Numbered from the stretch's first letter, positions 8,569-19,006 are shown. The stretch: 64,000 nucleotides of DNA from Lysobacterales bacterium (GCA_030065125.1 JASJDM010000025.1:20924-84923); one strand, 5' to 3'. Numbers and translations: made by a program. Notes: a model not told the origin generated them from the letters alone.

Positions 8569-9201
8569 ATGAGAAAGATCACCGTTCTGAACCCCAAGGG
8601 CGGCTGCGGAAAAACAACCGTTGCCACGGGGCTGGCGTCATGGCTGGCCAGCATTGATTACAGCGTCGGGCTGGCGGACCTGGATCCCCAGCAATCCAGC
8701 AACGACTGGCTGGACATGCGACCCGAGGAGTATCCCACCATTGAAAAGGTGGGCAAGGGCAAGAAGTCCCCGGGGGACATCGACTTTCTGATCGTCGACG
8801 CCCCGGCCGCCATCAGCGGCGCTCCGCTGTCCAACCTGGTTCGATCAACCGAGACCATCCTGGTGCCCATGCTGCCGTCTCCCATCGACATGCGCGCGGG
8901 CTACCGCTTCCTGGAACACCTGTTCGGCTTCAAGCAGGTGGCCGATGGCAAGACCAAGGTCGGCCTGGTGGCCAACCGGGTCAACGAACGAACCCTGGTG
9001 TACAAAGAGCTGGTTGGATTCCTGGGCCACTACAAGGCCCCCTTCGTGGCCCACCTGCGCGAGTCCATGAACTACATCCGCGCCTTTGAGCAGGGTCTTG
9101 GCGTCGGTGACCTGCCCTACTACCGGGCCTGGAAGGACTGGGAGGAGTGGGAGTCGATGGAGAAGTGGGTAAAAAGTAAGAAATCTCAGCCGAAGGCGTG
9201 A
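8569..9201 (+). CDS. ParA/Soj-type deviant Walker A ATPase
   Basis: This 210-aa MinD/ParA-superfamily ATPase has the deviant Walker A motif KGGCGKTT at residues 10-17, a LDPQQSSNDWL switch I region and DFLIVDAPAA as Walker B. There is no N-terminal DNA-binding extension and no parB gene beside it, so it is an orphan ParA/MipZ-like protein. Such orphans position chromosomal or large protein complexes. The C-terminus is rich in Trp and Lys. The gene is monocistronic. Confidence 0.85.
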   Translation: MRKITVLNPKGGCGKTTVATGLASWLASIDYSVGLADLDPQQSSNDWLDMRPEEYPTIEKVGKGKKSPGDIDFLIVDAPAAISGAPLSNLVRSTETILVPMLPSPIDMRAGYRFLEHLFGFKQVADGKTKVGLVANRVNERTLVYKELVGFLGHYKAPFVAHLRESMNYIRAFEQGLGVGDLPYYRAWKDWEEWESMEKWVKSKKSQPKA

Positions 9202-9227
9202 TTACAGGCCCCTAGGGCCGTAATCAC
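9198..9227 (+). terminator. Hairpin at the 3' end of the ParA-like gene
   Basis: An 8-bp stem (GTGATTAC/GTAATCAC) continues into GGCCC/GGGCC with a three-base loop. The ParA-like stop codon lies in the left arm. There is no downstream U run, so it may be an RNA-stabilising or factor-dependent end rather than a canonical terminator. Confidence 0.45.
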
Positions 9228-9237
9228 TCCTTACACC

Positions 9238-9560
9238 GTCATCCCGGACCCCGATCCGGGACCCATCGTCAATCCCGAAGCCCCACCCTCAAGCAAGTCC
9301 AATTACCACCATCTGCGCCCCTGATCAAACGCATTCGTCCGTCGAAGGGCGTCCGGACCTCACTTTCAGATGGATCCTGAATCGAGTTCAGGACGACGGG
9401 AGAAAATGGACCCCGATCCGGGACCCATCAGCACAGAAATGGCCTCTTCGTTCCATTTCCGCAAGACAAAAAGCGAAGCCCCCGGTCAGCACCACACTCC
9501 CGTCCAAAGCACCAGACTCCGGGGTTTCAGATGGATCCTGAATCGAGTTCAGGATGACGG
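9238..9560. repeat. Cluster of REP-like palindromes
   Basis: This gene-free stretch (9202-9611) holds four members of a dispersed palindromic family: about 9238-9267, 9366-9398, 9406-9430 and 9527-9560. The units are built on GTCATCC-(C/T)GGA or GAA - centre - TCC(A/G)GGAT with a flanking CAGATGGATCC. Two subtypes are visible, one with core CCCCGATCCGGG and one with core CTGAATCGAGTTCAGG. The sequence between them shows no coding signal. Confidence 0.8.
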
Positions 9561-9611
9561 TAGCGGGTGAACGAAGGCCTGGATGTCCCGTCTTTCGGAT
9601 AAGCGAATCCC

Positions 9612-9995
9612 CTACCTACTACCGGTAATCCAACCCTTGATCTTGTCCGACAGGGTTTCCTGGCTCAAATCGGTCAGTTCACCCGCGTCGAAGTAAACAC
9701 CGCAACCCTCGGGACACTGCTCGTACCAGATGTGTTTCTGCTCATCATCGGACACTTTGTCGCAGTCCATCCCGCACACCGGGCAGTTGATGTCTTCCAC
9801 CTTGTTGTGCTGCTTGCCAACCTTGGCGCTGCCGACGTCCAGGTACTCGGCTTTGAAAGTGCGCCGCAGCCGGGTCAGGTCAATGGGCTTGAACCACAAA
9901 CCGCCGCATTCTTCGCAGCGATTGATGACACGGTCGTTGGCCCCGTAGCGGACGCTTTCCATATTGCCTTGGCACTTTGGACATTCCATTGGCAA
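9612..9995 (-). CDS. zf-TFIIB-type double zinc-ribbon protein, copy 2
   Basis: This 127-aa protein has two zinc-ribbon halves: ECPKCQGNM...CEECGG near the N-terminus and INCPVCGMDCDK...CPEGCGVYFD in the second half. It ends in a short amphipathic tail (LSDKIKGWITGSR). The first half fits the zf-TFIIB family of small bacterial zinc-ribbon proteins of unknown function. It is a clear tandem duplicate of the gene at 10016-10393, with the same order of motifs and the same tail, and lies 20 bases downstream of it. The two are probably co-transcribed. Confidence 0.8.
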   Translation of the reverse strand: MPMECPKCQGNMESVRYGANDRVINRCEECGGLWFKPIDLTRLRRTFKAEYLDVGSAKVGKQHNKVEDINCPVCGMDCDKVSDDEQKHIWYEQCPEGCGVYFDAGELTDLSQETLSDKIKGWITGSR

Positions 9996-10015
9996 TGCTC
10001 TCCTCTGCTCTTGTC

Positions 10016-10393
10016 TCAGCGGGTTCCGGTCACCCAGCCTTTGACTTTGTCCATCAGGGTTTCGCGATTGAGGTCGGACAATTCGCCGGCGTCAAAGTAC
10101 ACTCCGTGACCGTTCGGGCAGGATTCGTACCAGATATGGGTCTGGTTCGAATCGGACACCTTGTCCATGCGGGCACCGCATACCGGACACTGGATGTCCT
10201 CAACCTCATTGAATTTCCGGCCGACGTTCGGATCACCGTGGTCCAGGTATTCCGCGGTAAAGCTCTCGCGCATTCGGGACAGCTCTTTGGGTAGGAAAAA
10301 CAGGCCGCCGCAGTTGGTGCAGCGGTTCACAATGCGATCAGCGCCGCCCCAGCGAACTTCTTCCATACTGCTGTTGCACTTAGGACATTCCAT
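10016..10393 (-). CDS. zf-TFIIB-type double zinc-ribbon protein, copy 1
   Basis: This 125-aa protein contains MECPKCNSSMEEVRWG, a second pair CTNCGG, then IQCPVCGARMDKVSDSNQ and CPNGHGVYFDAGELSDL. The tail LMDKVKGWVTGTR closely matches its downstream paralogue. Seven of eight putative metal ligands are cysteines, and the last site is Cys/His-like (CPNGH). The function of the family is unknown. The gene begins a two-gene leftward unit, divergent from the hydrolase gene at 10491. Confidence 0.8.
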   Translation of the reverse strand: MECPKCNSSMEEVRWGGADRIVNRCTNCGGLFFLPKELSRMRESFTAEYLDHGDPNVGRKFNEVEDIQCPVCGARMDKVSDSNQTHIWYESCPNGHGVYFDAGELSDLNRETLMDKVKGWVTGTR

Positions 10394-10490
10394 CGATGAC
10401 CCCCTCTTAGATTGTTCTAGCGCGGCATTATCTCACAAAAATTCCGGTTGGGGTCGGCCATCAGGCCGTGGGCTGAGATAAGCTAGGAAT

Positions 10491-12536
10491 ATGCGTGCGC
10501 TGATGCTGACAGCCGTGTGTTGCCTCATTGCGGCAACCCTTCATGCCGAGCAAAGGTTCGAGGGGCAGACCGAGAGCGGCGCTTTCTACACCATCCTCGC
10601 GCCAGACACCTGGCAGCCCGCTGACGGCCTGGTGATCTACAACCATGGCTTCGATATCGACCAGGTGGAGCCCGATCCCGATCTCGGCGTGCTGTCTGAG
10701 TTCGTGCTGGCCCAGGGTTTCGCCGTGGCGGCGTCCAGCTACAGCCTGAACGGCTGGGCCCTGTTTCAGACCACCGAGGACAACCAGCAGCTGTACCGCC
10801 AGGTTGTTGCCCAATTGGGGGAGCCGGATCAGGTCATTGTGTTCGGCGGATCCCTGGGCGGCCTGGTAACACTCCAGGCGGTGGAGCAAGGCGGCATCGG
10901 CAACGTCGTGGGCGCCTACCCGGTGTGCGCCCCGCTGCACGGCAGCGACGCCTGGAACCAGGCTCTGGACCTGCGCCTGATCTACGACGCGGCCTGTGAC
11001 GGCGTCAGCGGCGGCGAACTGCCCGGCGGGTCCGAAGGCCTGCCGTTTGCCCTGGATCCGGACCAGTATGACGGGGTTCTTGGTGACATCACCGCGGGCC
11101 TGGTAGCAGCCGCCGTTGAGCGGTGTACCGGCTTCAGCCTGCCGGCCGCTCTGCGCAGCAGCGGGCAGAACCAGCGTTACGAAAAAATTCGACAGGTGTC
11201 GGGCATCAGCGAAGCGTTTTTGCCCATCAACATGGCCTATGCCACTTTTGTACTCAGCGACATGGTGCGGGACCCCGACAAGCTCAATAGCCGGGCTGCC
11301 CTGGGAAATTTCGGCGTGGACTACGGCGATCCCGACATCAATGACCGGATTGAGCGGGTGACCGCGGATCCCTTTGCCAGGCTGGATTTCCGCCTGAACT
11401 ACACCCCAACCGGCCGGGTCGGCCAGACCCGTGTCCTGGCCACCCATACCGACGGCGACGGGCTGGTCGTGGTGGAGCATCTCCACAGCTTTGCCCGCCG
11501 GGCACCGGCGGACCGCTTCAGCTACGCCGTGGTGCGGGAAGCAGAGCCCAGCCACTGCGGCTACAGCGAAGCCGAGGTGGTGGCCGGCTGGGAGGCCCTG
11601 CTGGACTGGATCGACACCGACCAGCAGCCCAGTGCGGGTGATATCCAGACCCGCTGCCAGTCCATCGAGGCCGCCGGGCGCTACCAGGGCCCCTGTCGCT
11701 ACGACCCGGACTTCCAGCCGGCCCCGTTCGACCAGCGGGTTCGGCCCCGCACCACGCCGGAACAGAGGGTCACCGGCGATATCAGCGGTTCCTGGTTCGA
11801 TCCGGATTCCAGCGGCCAGGGCTGGTTTCTGCAGGTGCTGGCTGACGGCCAGGCCGTGGCGTACTGGTTCACCTACGACGCCTCGGGACAACCCGCCTGG
11901 ATCGGCGGCATCGGGCACACGCTGGGTAACGCCCTGGTTTTTGACCAGGCCTTCATCACCGGCGGTGCGCGTTTCGGCGATGCCTTCAGCAGCGCCGACG
12001 TCACCCTGCAGGACTGGGGCAGCCTGCGCTACCTGTTCAGCCAGGCGGACGCGGGGCAGATGGCCTACCGGGCCCGCGCGGAGTCCGGCGAGGTCCGCCT
12101 GCCTGCGGCGCGCCTGACGAAGCTGGGAGACGCTCAGTGCGCCAGTTCCACCCTGGACCCCGTTCACAGCGGCCTGTGGTATGCGGAGGACCGCTCCGGC
12201 GAGGGATTCGTGCTGGAGGTGCAGAACGACGGCCGGGTGTTTTTGGCCTGGTTCACCTACACACCTGACGGCGGCCAGACCTGGCTGTACGGCGAGGCTG
12301 ACCGCGTTGAGTCCGATGGCTTCTCGGTACCCATGGAACAGTTCAGCGGACCGCGGTTTGGACCCGGGTACGACGCCCGCCAACTTCAGCGGACCAACTG
12401 GGGCCGCGTCAGCTTTTCGTTTGTCAGCGCCGACCAGGCCGGAATGACCTGGCAGTCCGACCTGCCCGGATACGACAGCGGTGGTTACAACGTCACCCGA
12501 CTGTCCAGGCCGCTGACTGGAGGCAATTGCCCGTAG
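10491..12536 (+). CDS. Secreted alpha/beta-hydrolase with duplicated C-terminal modules
   Basis: This 681-aa protein has a signal peptide (MRALMLTAVCCLIAATLHA) and an alpha/beta-hydrolase domain over about residues 20-385. The nucleophile elbow is GGSLGG near residue 120; SHCGYSEAE near residue 355 may supply the catalytic His. Two related modules of about 110-130 residues follow. Each begins G-S/L-W-(F/Y)-x-x-D-x-S-G-x-G-(W/F), continues with a (Y/A)WFTY segment, and includes W-G-x-(L/V)-x-(F/Y). Similar modules are appended to many secreted proteins of this bacterial group, where I think they are surface or binding modules. Substrate unknown; polyhydroxyalkanoate or ester hydrolysis is possible. 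Confidence 0.7.
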   Translation: MRALMLTAVCCLIAATLHAEQRFEGQTESGAFYTILAPDTWQPADGLVIYNHGFDIDQVEPDPDLGVLSEFVLAQGFAVAASSYSLNGWALFQTTEDNQQLYRQVVAQLGEPDQVIVFGGSLGGLVTLQAVEQGGIGNVVGAYPVCAPLHGSDAWNQALDLRLIYDAACDGVSGGELPGGSEGLPFALDPDQYDGVLGDITAGLVAAAVERCTGFSLPAALRSSGQNQRYEKIRQVSGISEAFLPINMAYATFVLSDMVRDPDKLNSRAALGNFGVDYGDPDINDRIERVTADPFARLDFRLNYTPTGRVGQTRVLATHTDGDGLVVVEHLHSFARRAPADRFSYAVVREAEPSHCGYSEAEVVAGWEALLDWIDTDQQPSAGDIQTRCQSIEAAGRYQGPCRYDPDFQPAPFDQRVRPRTTPEQRVTGDISGSWFDPDSSGQGWFLQVLADGQAVAYWFTYDASGQPAWIGGIGHTLGNALVFDQAFITGGARFGDAFSSADVTLQDWGSLRYLFSQADAGQMAYRARAESGEVRLPAARLTKLGDAQCASSTLDPVHSGLWYAEDRSGEGFVLEVQNDGRVFLAWFTYTPDGGQTWLYGEADRVESDGFSVPMEQFSGPRFGPGYDARQLQRTNWGRVSFSFVSADQAGMTWQSDLPGYDSGGYNVTRLSRPLTGGNCP

Positions 12537-12613
12537 TCTATAACCTTCAGGCCATTCTTCTTTGCCTGGCCAGCCGCTAAACTGGCGCGTTTTTGGACGA
12601 AGGAGAATCCACC

Positions 12614-14080
12614 GTGAGAAAAACCCTGTTTTTCCTGTCGTTCCTGGTGGTGCAGCTCGCGGCAGCCGACGGCCACAAGAATGAGACCGGGGTGGAATCC
12701 GGTCCGGATTATTCGCACCCCGAGGTCCGGGGCGCACTCTCGGCCATTGACGCCTGGATCGAGGGAACCCGGCTGTACGATCGCGTGCCTGGCATTTCGG
12801 TGGGTATCGTCCATGACCAGGAGCTGGTCTGGCACAAGGGCTACGGTGTTTCCAACCGGGACACCGGCCGGCCGGCAGATGCCGACACCCTGTACAGTAT
12901 CTGCAGCATCAGCAAGCTGTTTACCGCCATTGGCGTTATGCAACTACGGGACGCCAACAAGCTGGCGCTGCGAGATCCGGTGCAGCAGCACCTGGAGTGG
13001 TTTGACATCAAGCAGGCCCACTCGGGCAGTCCCGCCATCACCGTGGAGTCCCTGCTGACCCATTCCTCAGGCCTGCCCAGGGAATCTGATTTTCTTTACT
13101 GGAACGCGCCGGATTTCCCGTTCCCCACCCGGCAGCAGATGATCGAACAGCTTGAGCAGCAGGAAACCCTGTATCCGGCCCAGAGCCTGTTTCAGTATTC
13201 CAACCTGGCGCTGTCCCTGGCTGGGGAGGTCATCCAGTCCGCATCCGGCCGCGTCTATAACGACTACGTGCAGGATGAAATCCTGGAACCACTGGGTCTC
13301 GACGACACCCGGCCGTACTACCCGGAACAGCTCAAGGGTGAACAGCTGGCCGTGGGCTACACCGGCATTCACCGCAGCGGCGACCGGGACCCGGTCAACT
13401 CCTTCTTTACCCGGGGGATAAGCGCCGCGGCGGGGTTTACCTCGTCGGTCAATGACCTGGCCAGCTTCGCGAGCTGGCAGTTCCGCCTGCTGGGCAACGG
13501 CGGCAAGGAAGTGCTGGATGCCAATACACTGCGGGAAATGCATCGGGTGCACTGGATCGATCCCGATTGGGAGACCACCTGGGGCCTGGGATTTGCCGTG
13601 CGCCGGGTGGAGGACACCACCGTGGTCAGCCACGGCGGCGGCTGCCCGGGTTACATTACCAGCTTCACCATGGTGCCCGAGCACAAGACTGCCGCCATTG
13701 TGCTCACCAACGCCGGTGACGGACCCGCTGGACGACTGGCACAGGGCATCCTGAAGACTTTCCTGCCTGCTCTGGCCAAAGCCTCGGAGCCGGTAGACGA
13801 CACCATCCCGGACCTGTCCGCTTACGAGGGCAATTACGAGGGCCGCCCCTGGGGCGGCGAGTCGGCCGTCCGGCAGTGGGGCGACCAACTGGTGTCCATC
13901 AATCTTCCTTCGGACGAACTGGACGACAACATCACCCAGTTCGAATCCGAGGGAAATCACGTGTTCCGGCGGCTCACGGACAAGGGGGAGCCCCGGGAAA
14001 CCATCACCTTCAGTATGGATGACAGTGGCCGCGCCACCAGCGCCAAAGTCCACAGCTTCATGATGTACCGGATTGACTGA
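12614..14080 (+). CDS. Exported beta-lactamase-family serine hydrolase
   Basis: This protein (488 aa from the GTG start) has a signal peptide followed by a class C beta-lactamase/DD-peptidase-like domain. It shows S-x-x-K (SISK, about residues 98-101), Y-x-N (YSNLALSLAG) and a final HGGG (VSHGGGCPG) in place of KTG. A C-terminal DUF3471-like extension follows (YEGNYEGRPWGG...). These are features of Pfam beta-lactamase-family esterases/peptidases, not of resistance enzymes. GTG 12614 is preferred over an upstream TTG because AAGGAG sits about nine bases before it and the signal peptide begins there. Confidence 0.8.
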   Translation: MRKTLFFLSFLVVQLAAADGHKNETGVESGPDYSHPEVRGALSAIDAWIEGTRLYDRVPGISVGIVHDQELVWHKGYGVSNRDTGRPADADTLYSICSISKLFTAIGVMQLRDANKLALRDPVQQHLEWFDIKQAHSGSPAITVESLLTHSSGLPRESDFLYWNAPDFPFPTRQQMIEQLEQQETLYPAQSLFQYSNLALSLAGEVIQSASGRVYNDYVQDEILEPLGLDDTRPYYPEQLKGEQLAVGYTGIHRSGDRDPVNSFFTRGISAAAGFTSSVNDLASFASWQFRLLGNGGKEVLDANTLREMHRVHWIDPDWETTWGLGFAVRRVEDTTVVSHGGGCPGYITSFTMVPEHKTAAIVLTNAGDGPAGRLAQGILKTFLPALAKASEPVDDTIPDLSAYEGNYEGRPWGGESAVRQWGDQLVSINLPSDELDDNITQFESEGNHVFRRLTDKGEPRETITFSMDDSGRATSAKVHSFMMYRID

Positions 14081-15560
14081 GGCCGATCACAACCCGGGCG
14101 GGCCGGGCCCGCTGGAGCTCAGCGAGTCCGAAATGACCAGCCTGGTGAATGCCGCCATGGTGCGCATCACCGGGCTGCTGGCAACCGTTGCCGACCAGCC
14201 TCTGGACGGCAGCCTGGAGGTCAGCCCGGAGTTTATCCGCGGTTTGAGGGAACCATTGCCGGAATCACCCGAGGACCCGGAAGCACTGCTGGACCACCTG
14301 TTCCAGGAACTGGTGCCCCGAAACCTGAATCCAATCTCTCCCGGTTTCATGGGTTATATTCCAGGCGGCGGGTTGTTTCACGCCGCTGCCGCCGACCTGA
14401 TCAGCAACAGCGTCAATCGCTACCTTGGTGTGACCTCGGTCTCCCCGGCCCTGAACCAGCTTGAGCGCAACGTCATCCAGTGGTTCTGCCAGATCCTCGG
14501 GCTGCCCGAAGGCGCAGGAGGGTTTCTGACCACCGGCGGATCCCTCGCCAACCTCAGCGCGCTGGTGGCCGCCCGGGTAGCGCGCTTTGGTGATGATGAT
14601 TTTTCCTCCGGCGTGATCTACCTGTCGGACCAGGCCCATAACTGCGTGGAAAAATCCGCCCGGATCGCCGGTTTCTCCACCCGGGCCATGCGCACGCTGC
14701 CCAGCGACGGAAACTTCCGGCTTTGTCCTGACAAGCTGCGCCGAGCCATCCAGCAGGACCGGGAAACGGGCCTGACGCCGTTCCTGGTGACAGCCAGCGC
14801 AGGCACCACCAACACCGGCGCGGTGGATCCCCTGGAAGAACTGGCAGACCTCGCCCGGTCGGAGAATCTGTGGTTTCACGTGGACGCGGCCTACGGCGGA
14901 TTCTTCTGCCTGACCGAGCGGGGCAAGCGGGCCATGGCCGGCATCGAGAGGGCGGACTCGGTAGCGCTGGATCCCCACAAGACGCTGTTCCTGCCCTACG
15001 GCACCGGTGCCCTGCTGGTGCGGGCACCGGACACCCTGCGCCGGGCCCACAGCTCAACCGCGGATTACCTCCCGGCCATGCAGGACGACCCGGACCTGCT
15101 GGACTTCTGCGAGCTGTCGCCGGAGCTGACCCGGCCGTTTCGCGGACTGCGGGTCTGGCTGCCGATGAAAATGCACGGCGCCGGCGTGTTCCGGCACTAC
15201 CTGGACGAGAAACTCGACCTGGCCCGCCTGGTTGAGCAGGCCGTGGACGATAACCCTGCACTGGACCTGCTGGCCGGGGCCGAACTGTCGGTGGTGGCCT
15301 TCGCGGTCAAGGACCGCGGGCAATCCCCGGACCAGCGCAACGACGACAGCCAGCGGCTGCTGGCAGCCATCAACCGGGAACAGAAGGTCAAACTGACCGG
15401 CACCCTGCTGCACGGCGTTTTTGCCATCCGGGTCGCCATCGTGGTGTTCCGAACCCATCGGGACCGGATCGAGGTTCTGCTGCGGGAGATCCAGCGCGCC
15501 CTGGGAGACACCGGCCTGGCCAGGCCAGACCAGGCGGCTCCGACTCTCGACTCGGGATAG
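14073..15560 (+). CDS. PLP-dependent group II decarboxylase
   Basis: This 495-aa protein belongs to the aromatic-L-amino-acid/glutamate decarboxylase fold. SDQAHNCVEKSARIAG carries the His that stacks on PLP, HVDAAYGGFF holds the PLP-binding Asp, and ALDPHKTLFLPYGTG holds the Schiff-base Lys. Family members decarboxylate Trp, DOPA, Glu, Asp or similar; the substrate is not deducible here. The reading frame opens at a TTG overlapping the end of the hydrolase gene. A start at ATG 14133 (MTSLVNAAMV) is a reasonable alternative, so the N-terminus is uncertain. Confidence 0.85.
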   Translation: MTEADHNPGGPGPLELSESEMTSLVNAAMVRITGLLATVADQPLDGSLEVSPEFIRGLREPLPESPEDPEALLDHLFQELVPRNLNPISPGFMGYIPGGGLFHAAAADLISNSVNRYLGVTSVSPALNQLERNVIQWFCQILGLPEGAGGFLTTGGSLANLSALVAARVARFGDDDFSSGVIYLSDQAHNCVEKSARIAGFSTRAMRTLPSDGNFRLCPDKLRRAIQQDRETGLTPFLVTASAGTTNTGAVDPLEELADLARSENLWFHVDAAYGGFFCLTERGKRAMAGIERADSVALDPHKTLFLPYGTGALLVRAPDTLRRAHSSTADYLPAMQDDPDLLDFCELSPELTRPFRGLRVWLPMKMHGAGVFRHYLDEKLDLARLVEQAVDDNPALDLLAGAELSVVAFAVKDRGQSPDQRNDDSQRLLAAINREQKVKLTGTLLHGVFAIRVAIVVFRTHRDRIEVLLREIQRALGDTGLARPDQAAPTLDSG

Positions 15561-15565
15561 CCGTC

Positions 15566-18500
15566 CTACATATTGCGGCGGTACTCCCCACCCACCTGGT
15601 ACAGGGCATGGGTCATCTGGCCCAGGGAGCAGCACCTGGCGGCTTCCATCAGCGCCTGGAACGTATTGCCCCGGGTCCGGGCGACGGACTGCAGCGCCTT
15701 GAGGGCTTCAACCGTCTGGCTGGCATGCAGCTCCTGGTAGGCCTCCACATTGGTGATCTGCTGTTGCTTTTCAGGTTCGGTGGAGCGGATCAGCTCGATG
15801 GCACCGGGATCTTCTTCCTCGCCGGGCTTGGGACGGAAGGTGTTGACGCCGATGATGGGCAGGCTGCCGTCGTGCTTTTTGGATTCGTAGTACAGGCTTT
15901 CCTCCTGGATCTTGGAGCGCTGATACATGGTGTCCATGGCGCCCAGCACGCCACCCCGGTCTGAAATCCGCTCAAACTCCCGGTATACCGCTTCTTCCAC
16001 CAGGTCGGTCAGCTCCTGCACCACGAAGCTGCCCTGCCAGGGGTTTTCGCAGAAGTTCAGGCCCAGCTCGTTGTTGATAATGAGCTGGATGGCCACGGCC
16101 CTCCGTACGGACTCCTCGGTGGGCGTGGTAATGGCCTCGTCATAGGCATTGGTGTGCAGGCTGTTGGTGTTGTCGAAGATCGCGTACAGCGCCTGCAGGG
16201 TGGTGCGGACGTCGTTGAACTGAATCTCCTGGGCGTGCAGGGACCGGCCCGAGGTCTGGATGTGGTACTTCAGCATCTGGCTGCGCCGATTGGCCCCGTA
16301 GCGCTCGCGCATGGCCCGGGCCCAGATGCGCCGGGCCACCCGGCCGATCACGGTGTACTCCGGGTCCATGCCGTTGGAAAAGAAAAACGACAGGTTGGGG
16401 GCAAAGTCGTCGATGTTCATGCCCCGGGCCAGGTAGTACTCCACGATGGTGAAGCCGTTGGACAGGGTGAATGCCAGCTGGCTGATCGGGTTCGCCCCTG
16501 CTTCAGCGATGTGGTAACCGGAAATGGACACCGAGTAGAAATTGCGCACGTTGTGGTCGACAAAGTACTGCTGGATGTCGCCCATCATGTGCATGGCAAA
16601 CTCGGTGGAAAAGATGCAGGTATTCTGGGCCTGGTCTTCCTTCAGGATGTCCGCCTGCACCGTGCCGCGAACCCGGCTCAGGGTTTCGGTCTTGATCCGC
16701 TGGTAGGTGTCCGGGTCCAGCAGCTGGTCGCCGGTCACGCCCAGCATGCCCAGCCCGAGACCGTCATTACCCTCGGGCAGGTCGCCGGAGTACTCGGGCC
16801 GATTGTCACCAACCTGCAGTTCCCGGATCCGCGCCTGGGCCTGTTCCCACTGGCCCTGCTCTTTCAGATGTTTTTCTACCTGCTGATCGACGGCCGTATT
16901 CATGAAAAAGGCCAGGATCATGGGCGCCGGACCGTTGATGGTCATGGACACCGAAGTACTGGGGTCGCACAGGTCAAAACCCGAGTAGAGCTTTTTCATG
17001 TCGTCCAGGGTGGCGATGGAGACGCCGGAGTTGCCGATCTTGCCGTAGATGTCCGGCCGCAGGTGTGGGTCCTCCCCGTACAGCGTGACCGAGTCGAAGG
17101 CCGTGGACAGCCGAGCCGCCTTGGCATCCAGCGACACATAGTGAAAGCGCCGGTTGGTGCGCTCCGGGGTGCCTTCGCCGGCAAACATCCGGGTCGGGTC
17201 CTCGCCGGTACGCCGGTAGGGATAGACGCCCCCGGTATAGGGATAGCTGCCTGGCAGGTTTTCCCGCAGCAGGAAGCGCAGCTGCTCACCCCAGTCATCG
17301 GTGGTGGGCGGAGAGATTTTGGGTATCTGGTTGCGGCTCAGGGACTCAACGTAGTTGGCGCCGGTAATTTCTTTGCCGCGAACCTGGTAGGAATACTGTT
17401 GTGCCCTGACCGCAGCCCGGCGCTTGGGCCATTCACGCAGCAGGTCCGTGGCGTCAGCGCTGAGGGTCTTGAGATTCTCGTTGTAGCGTTCCCGCAGGTG
17501 TACCAGGGAAGCATCCGCCTGATCAGACCGGGTCTCGCGGTACAGCGCCAGCGGTTCCGGCAGATCGGGATCGTTGAGGGCACGCAAGGCTTCGTAAAAA
17601 TGCTGGGCCATGGTGGCCGCTTCAGCCTGCCGGTCGGCGCTGGCGTTCAGGCTCCGTCCCTGCTCCGAGATCTCCGCCAGGTAGCGGATGCGTTCGGCTG
17701 GAATCAGCGCCAGGGCCTGAGGCTCCCGGGAGTCGCCAACCAGGTCCACCTGCCACTGGGCCGGGTCCAACCCACATTTTTCCGCCACCAGACGACACAG
17801 GTTGGCGAACATCCAGCTGACGCCGGGATCGTTGAACTGGCTGGCGATAGTGGCGTAAACCGGCACATCGTCATCGGCCATGTCGAATTTCAGGTGATTG
17901 CGCTTCCACTGCTTGCGCACGTCCCGCAGGGCGTCTTCGGCACCCTTGCGGTCGAATTTGTTCAGGATCACCAGCTCGGCGAAGTCCAGCATGTCGATCT
18001 TTTCCAGCTGGGTGGGTGCGCCGTAGTCCGGGGTCATGGCGTAGACCGGGAAATCCACCAGGTCGACGATTTCAGAGTCCGACTGGCCGATTCCAGCCGT
18101 CTCCACGATGATCATGTCGAAGCCCAGGGACTTGAGGAAGGCAATGGCGTCGCTGAGGATGGCGCTGGTGGCCAGGTGCTGGCGACGGGTGGCCATGGAG
18201 CGCATGAACGTCCGCTTGCTGCGCAGGGCATTCATTCGGATGCGGTCGCCAAGCAGCGCGCCGCCGGTGCGCCGCCGGGTCGGATCAACCGCCAGAATGG
18301 CAATGGACTTGTCCGGGAACGCGTGCATGAAGCGATTGATGATCTCGTCGGTCAGGCTGGACTTTCCAGCACCACCGGTGCCGGTCAGGCCCACCACGGG
18401 GGTTCTGCCCGCGGCCGCCTGCCATTCCTTGCGCAGCCGGCTCAGGGTCTCCTCGGGGATCTGCTCGTCCTCCAGGGCCGACAGCATGGCCGCCATGGCC

Positions 18501-19006
18501 ACCGGATTGTTCCGGGAGACCGCCTCGGGCTGAATGCTGTGTCGCCGATGCTCCTGGGTGCGGCTGACCAGGTCCTGGATCATCTCCACCAGTCCCATTT
18601 GCAGACCGTCGTTGGGATGGTAGATGCGCTCGACGCCGTACTCGTGGAGCTCGGTGATTTCCTCCGGCGTGATGGTGCCACCACCACCGCCGAAGACCTT
18701 GATGTGTCCCGCGCCCAGATCCGCCAGCATGTCCACCATGTACTTGAAGTACTCCATGTGGCCGCCCTGGTAGGAACTCAGGGCAATGCCGTCAGCGTCT
18801 TCCTGAATGGCCGCCCGCACCACGTCCTCAACGCTGCGGTTGTGGCCCAGGTGTACGACTTCGACACCCTGGGCCTGGATCAGGCGTCGCATGATGTTGA
18901 TGGCGGCATCGTGCCCGTCAAACAGCGAGGCGGCGGTGACAAAGCGCAGCGGGAACGCGCGGGCTTCGGTTGTGGCGGTTTCGAGATGTTCGGCGGAAGT
19001 ACTCAT
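15566..19006 (-). CDS. icmF: Fused isobutyryl-CoA mutase IcmF
   Basis: This 1146-aa fusion interconverts isobutyryl-CoA and n-butyryl-CoA (some also pivalyl/isovaleryl-CoA) using adenosylcobalamin. It contains, in order, an N-terminal B12-binding domain ([13 protein letters not shown], the D-x-H base-off motif, to about residue 150), a MeaB-like GTPase chaperone domain ([12 protein letters not shown] near residue 212; NKFD), and the mutase large-subunit barrel (from about residue 560). This order distinguishes IcmF from methylmalonyl-CoA mutase. It is the last gene of its strand, with no acyl-CoA genes alongside. I looked for a cobalamin riboswitch in the 200 bases upstream and saw none; a GTTAAC repeat is there instead. 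Confidence 0.95.
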   Translation of the reverse strand: MSTSAEHLETATTEARAFPLRFVTAASLFDGHDAAINIMRRLIQAQGVEVVHLGHNRSVEDVVRAAIQEDADGIALSSYQGGHMEYFKYMVDMLADLGAGHIKVFGGGGGTITPEEITELHEYGVERIYHPNDGLQMGLVEMIQDLVSRTQEHRRHSIQPEAVSRNNPVAMAAMLSALEDEQIPEETLSRLRKEWQAAAGRTPVVGLTGTGGAGKSSLTDEIINRFMHAFPDKSIAILAVDPTRRRTGGALLGDRIRMNALRSKRTFMRSMATRRQHLATSAILSDAIAFLKSLGFDMIIVETAGIGQSDSEIVDLVDFPVYAMTPDYGAPTQLEKIDMLDFAELVILNKFDRKGAEDALRDVRKQWKRNHLKFDMADDDVPVYATIASQFNDPGVSWMFANLCRLVAEKCGLDPAQWQVDLVGDSREPQALALIPAERIRYLAEISEQGRSLNASADRQAEAATMAQHFYEALRALNDPDLPEPLALYRETRSDQADASLVHLRERYNENLKTLSADATDLLREWPKRRAAVRAQQYSYQVRGKEITGANYVESLSRNQIPKISPPTTDDWGEQLRFLLRENLPGSYPYTGGVYPYRRTGEDPTRMFAGEGTPERTNRRFHYVSLDAKAARLSTAFDSVTLYGEDPHLRPDIYGKIGNSGVSIATLDDMKKLYSGFDLCDPSTSVSMTINGPAPMILAFFMNTAVDQQVEKHLKEQGQWEQAQARIRELQVGDNRPEYSGDLPEGNDGLGLGMLGVTGDQLLDPDTYQRIKTETLSRVRGTVQADILKEDQAQNTCIFSTEFAMHMMGDIQQYFVDHNVRNFYSVSISGYHIAEAGANPISQLAFTLSNGFTIVEYYLARGMNIDDFAPNLSFFFSNGMDPEYTVIGRVARRIWARAMRERYGANRRSQMLKYHIQTSGRSLHAQEIQFNDVRTTLQALYAIFDNTNSLHTNAYDEAITTPTEESVRRAVAIQLIINNELGLNFCENPWQGSFVVQELTDLVEEAVYREFERISDRGGVLGAMDTMYQRSKIQEESLYYESKKHDGSLPIIGVNTFRPKPGEEEDPGAIELIRSTEPEKQQQITNVEAYQELHASQTVEALKALQSVARTRGNTFQALMEAARCCSLGQMTHALYQVGGEYRRNM

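Noticed and set aside
10461..12737. Long minus-strand open frame opposite the secreted hydrolase
   Set aside because: It mirrors a well-supported plus-strand gene with signal peptide and motifs. Its protein is low in complexity and lacks any recognisable domain; long antisense frames are expected in GC-rich coding DNA.
12614..14080. Beta-lactam resistance gene
   Set aside because: It has SxxK and YxN but HGGG instead of KTG plus a DUF3471-like extension, as in esterase/peptidase members of the fold.
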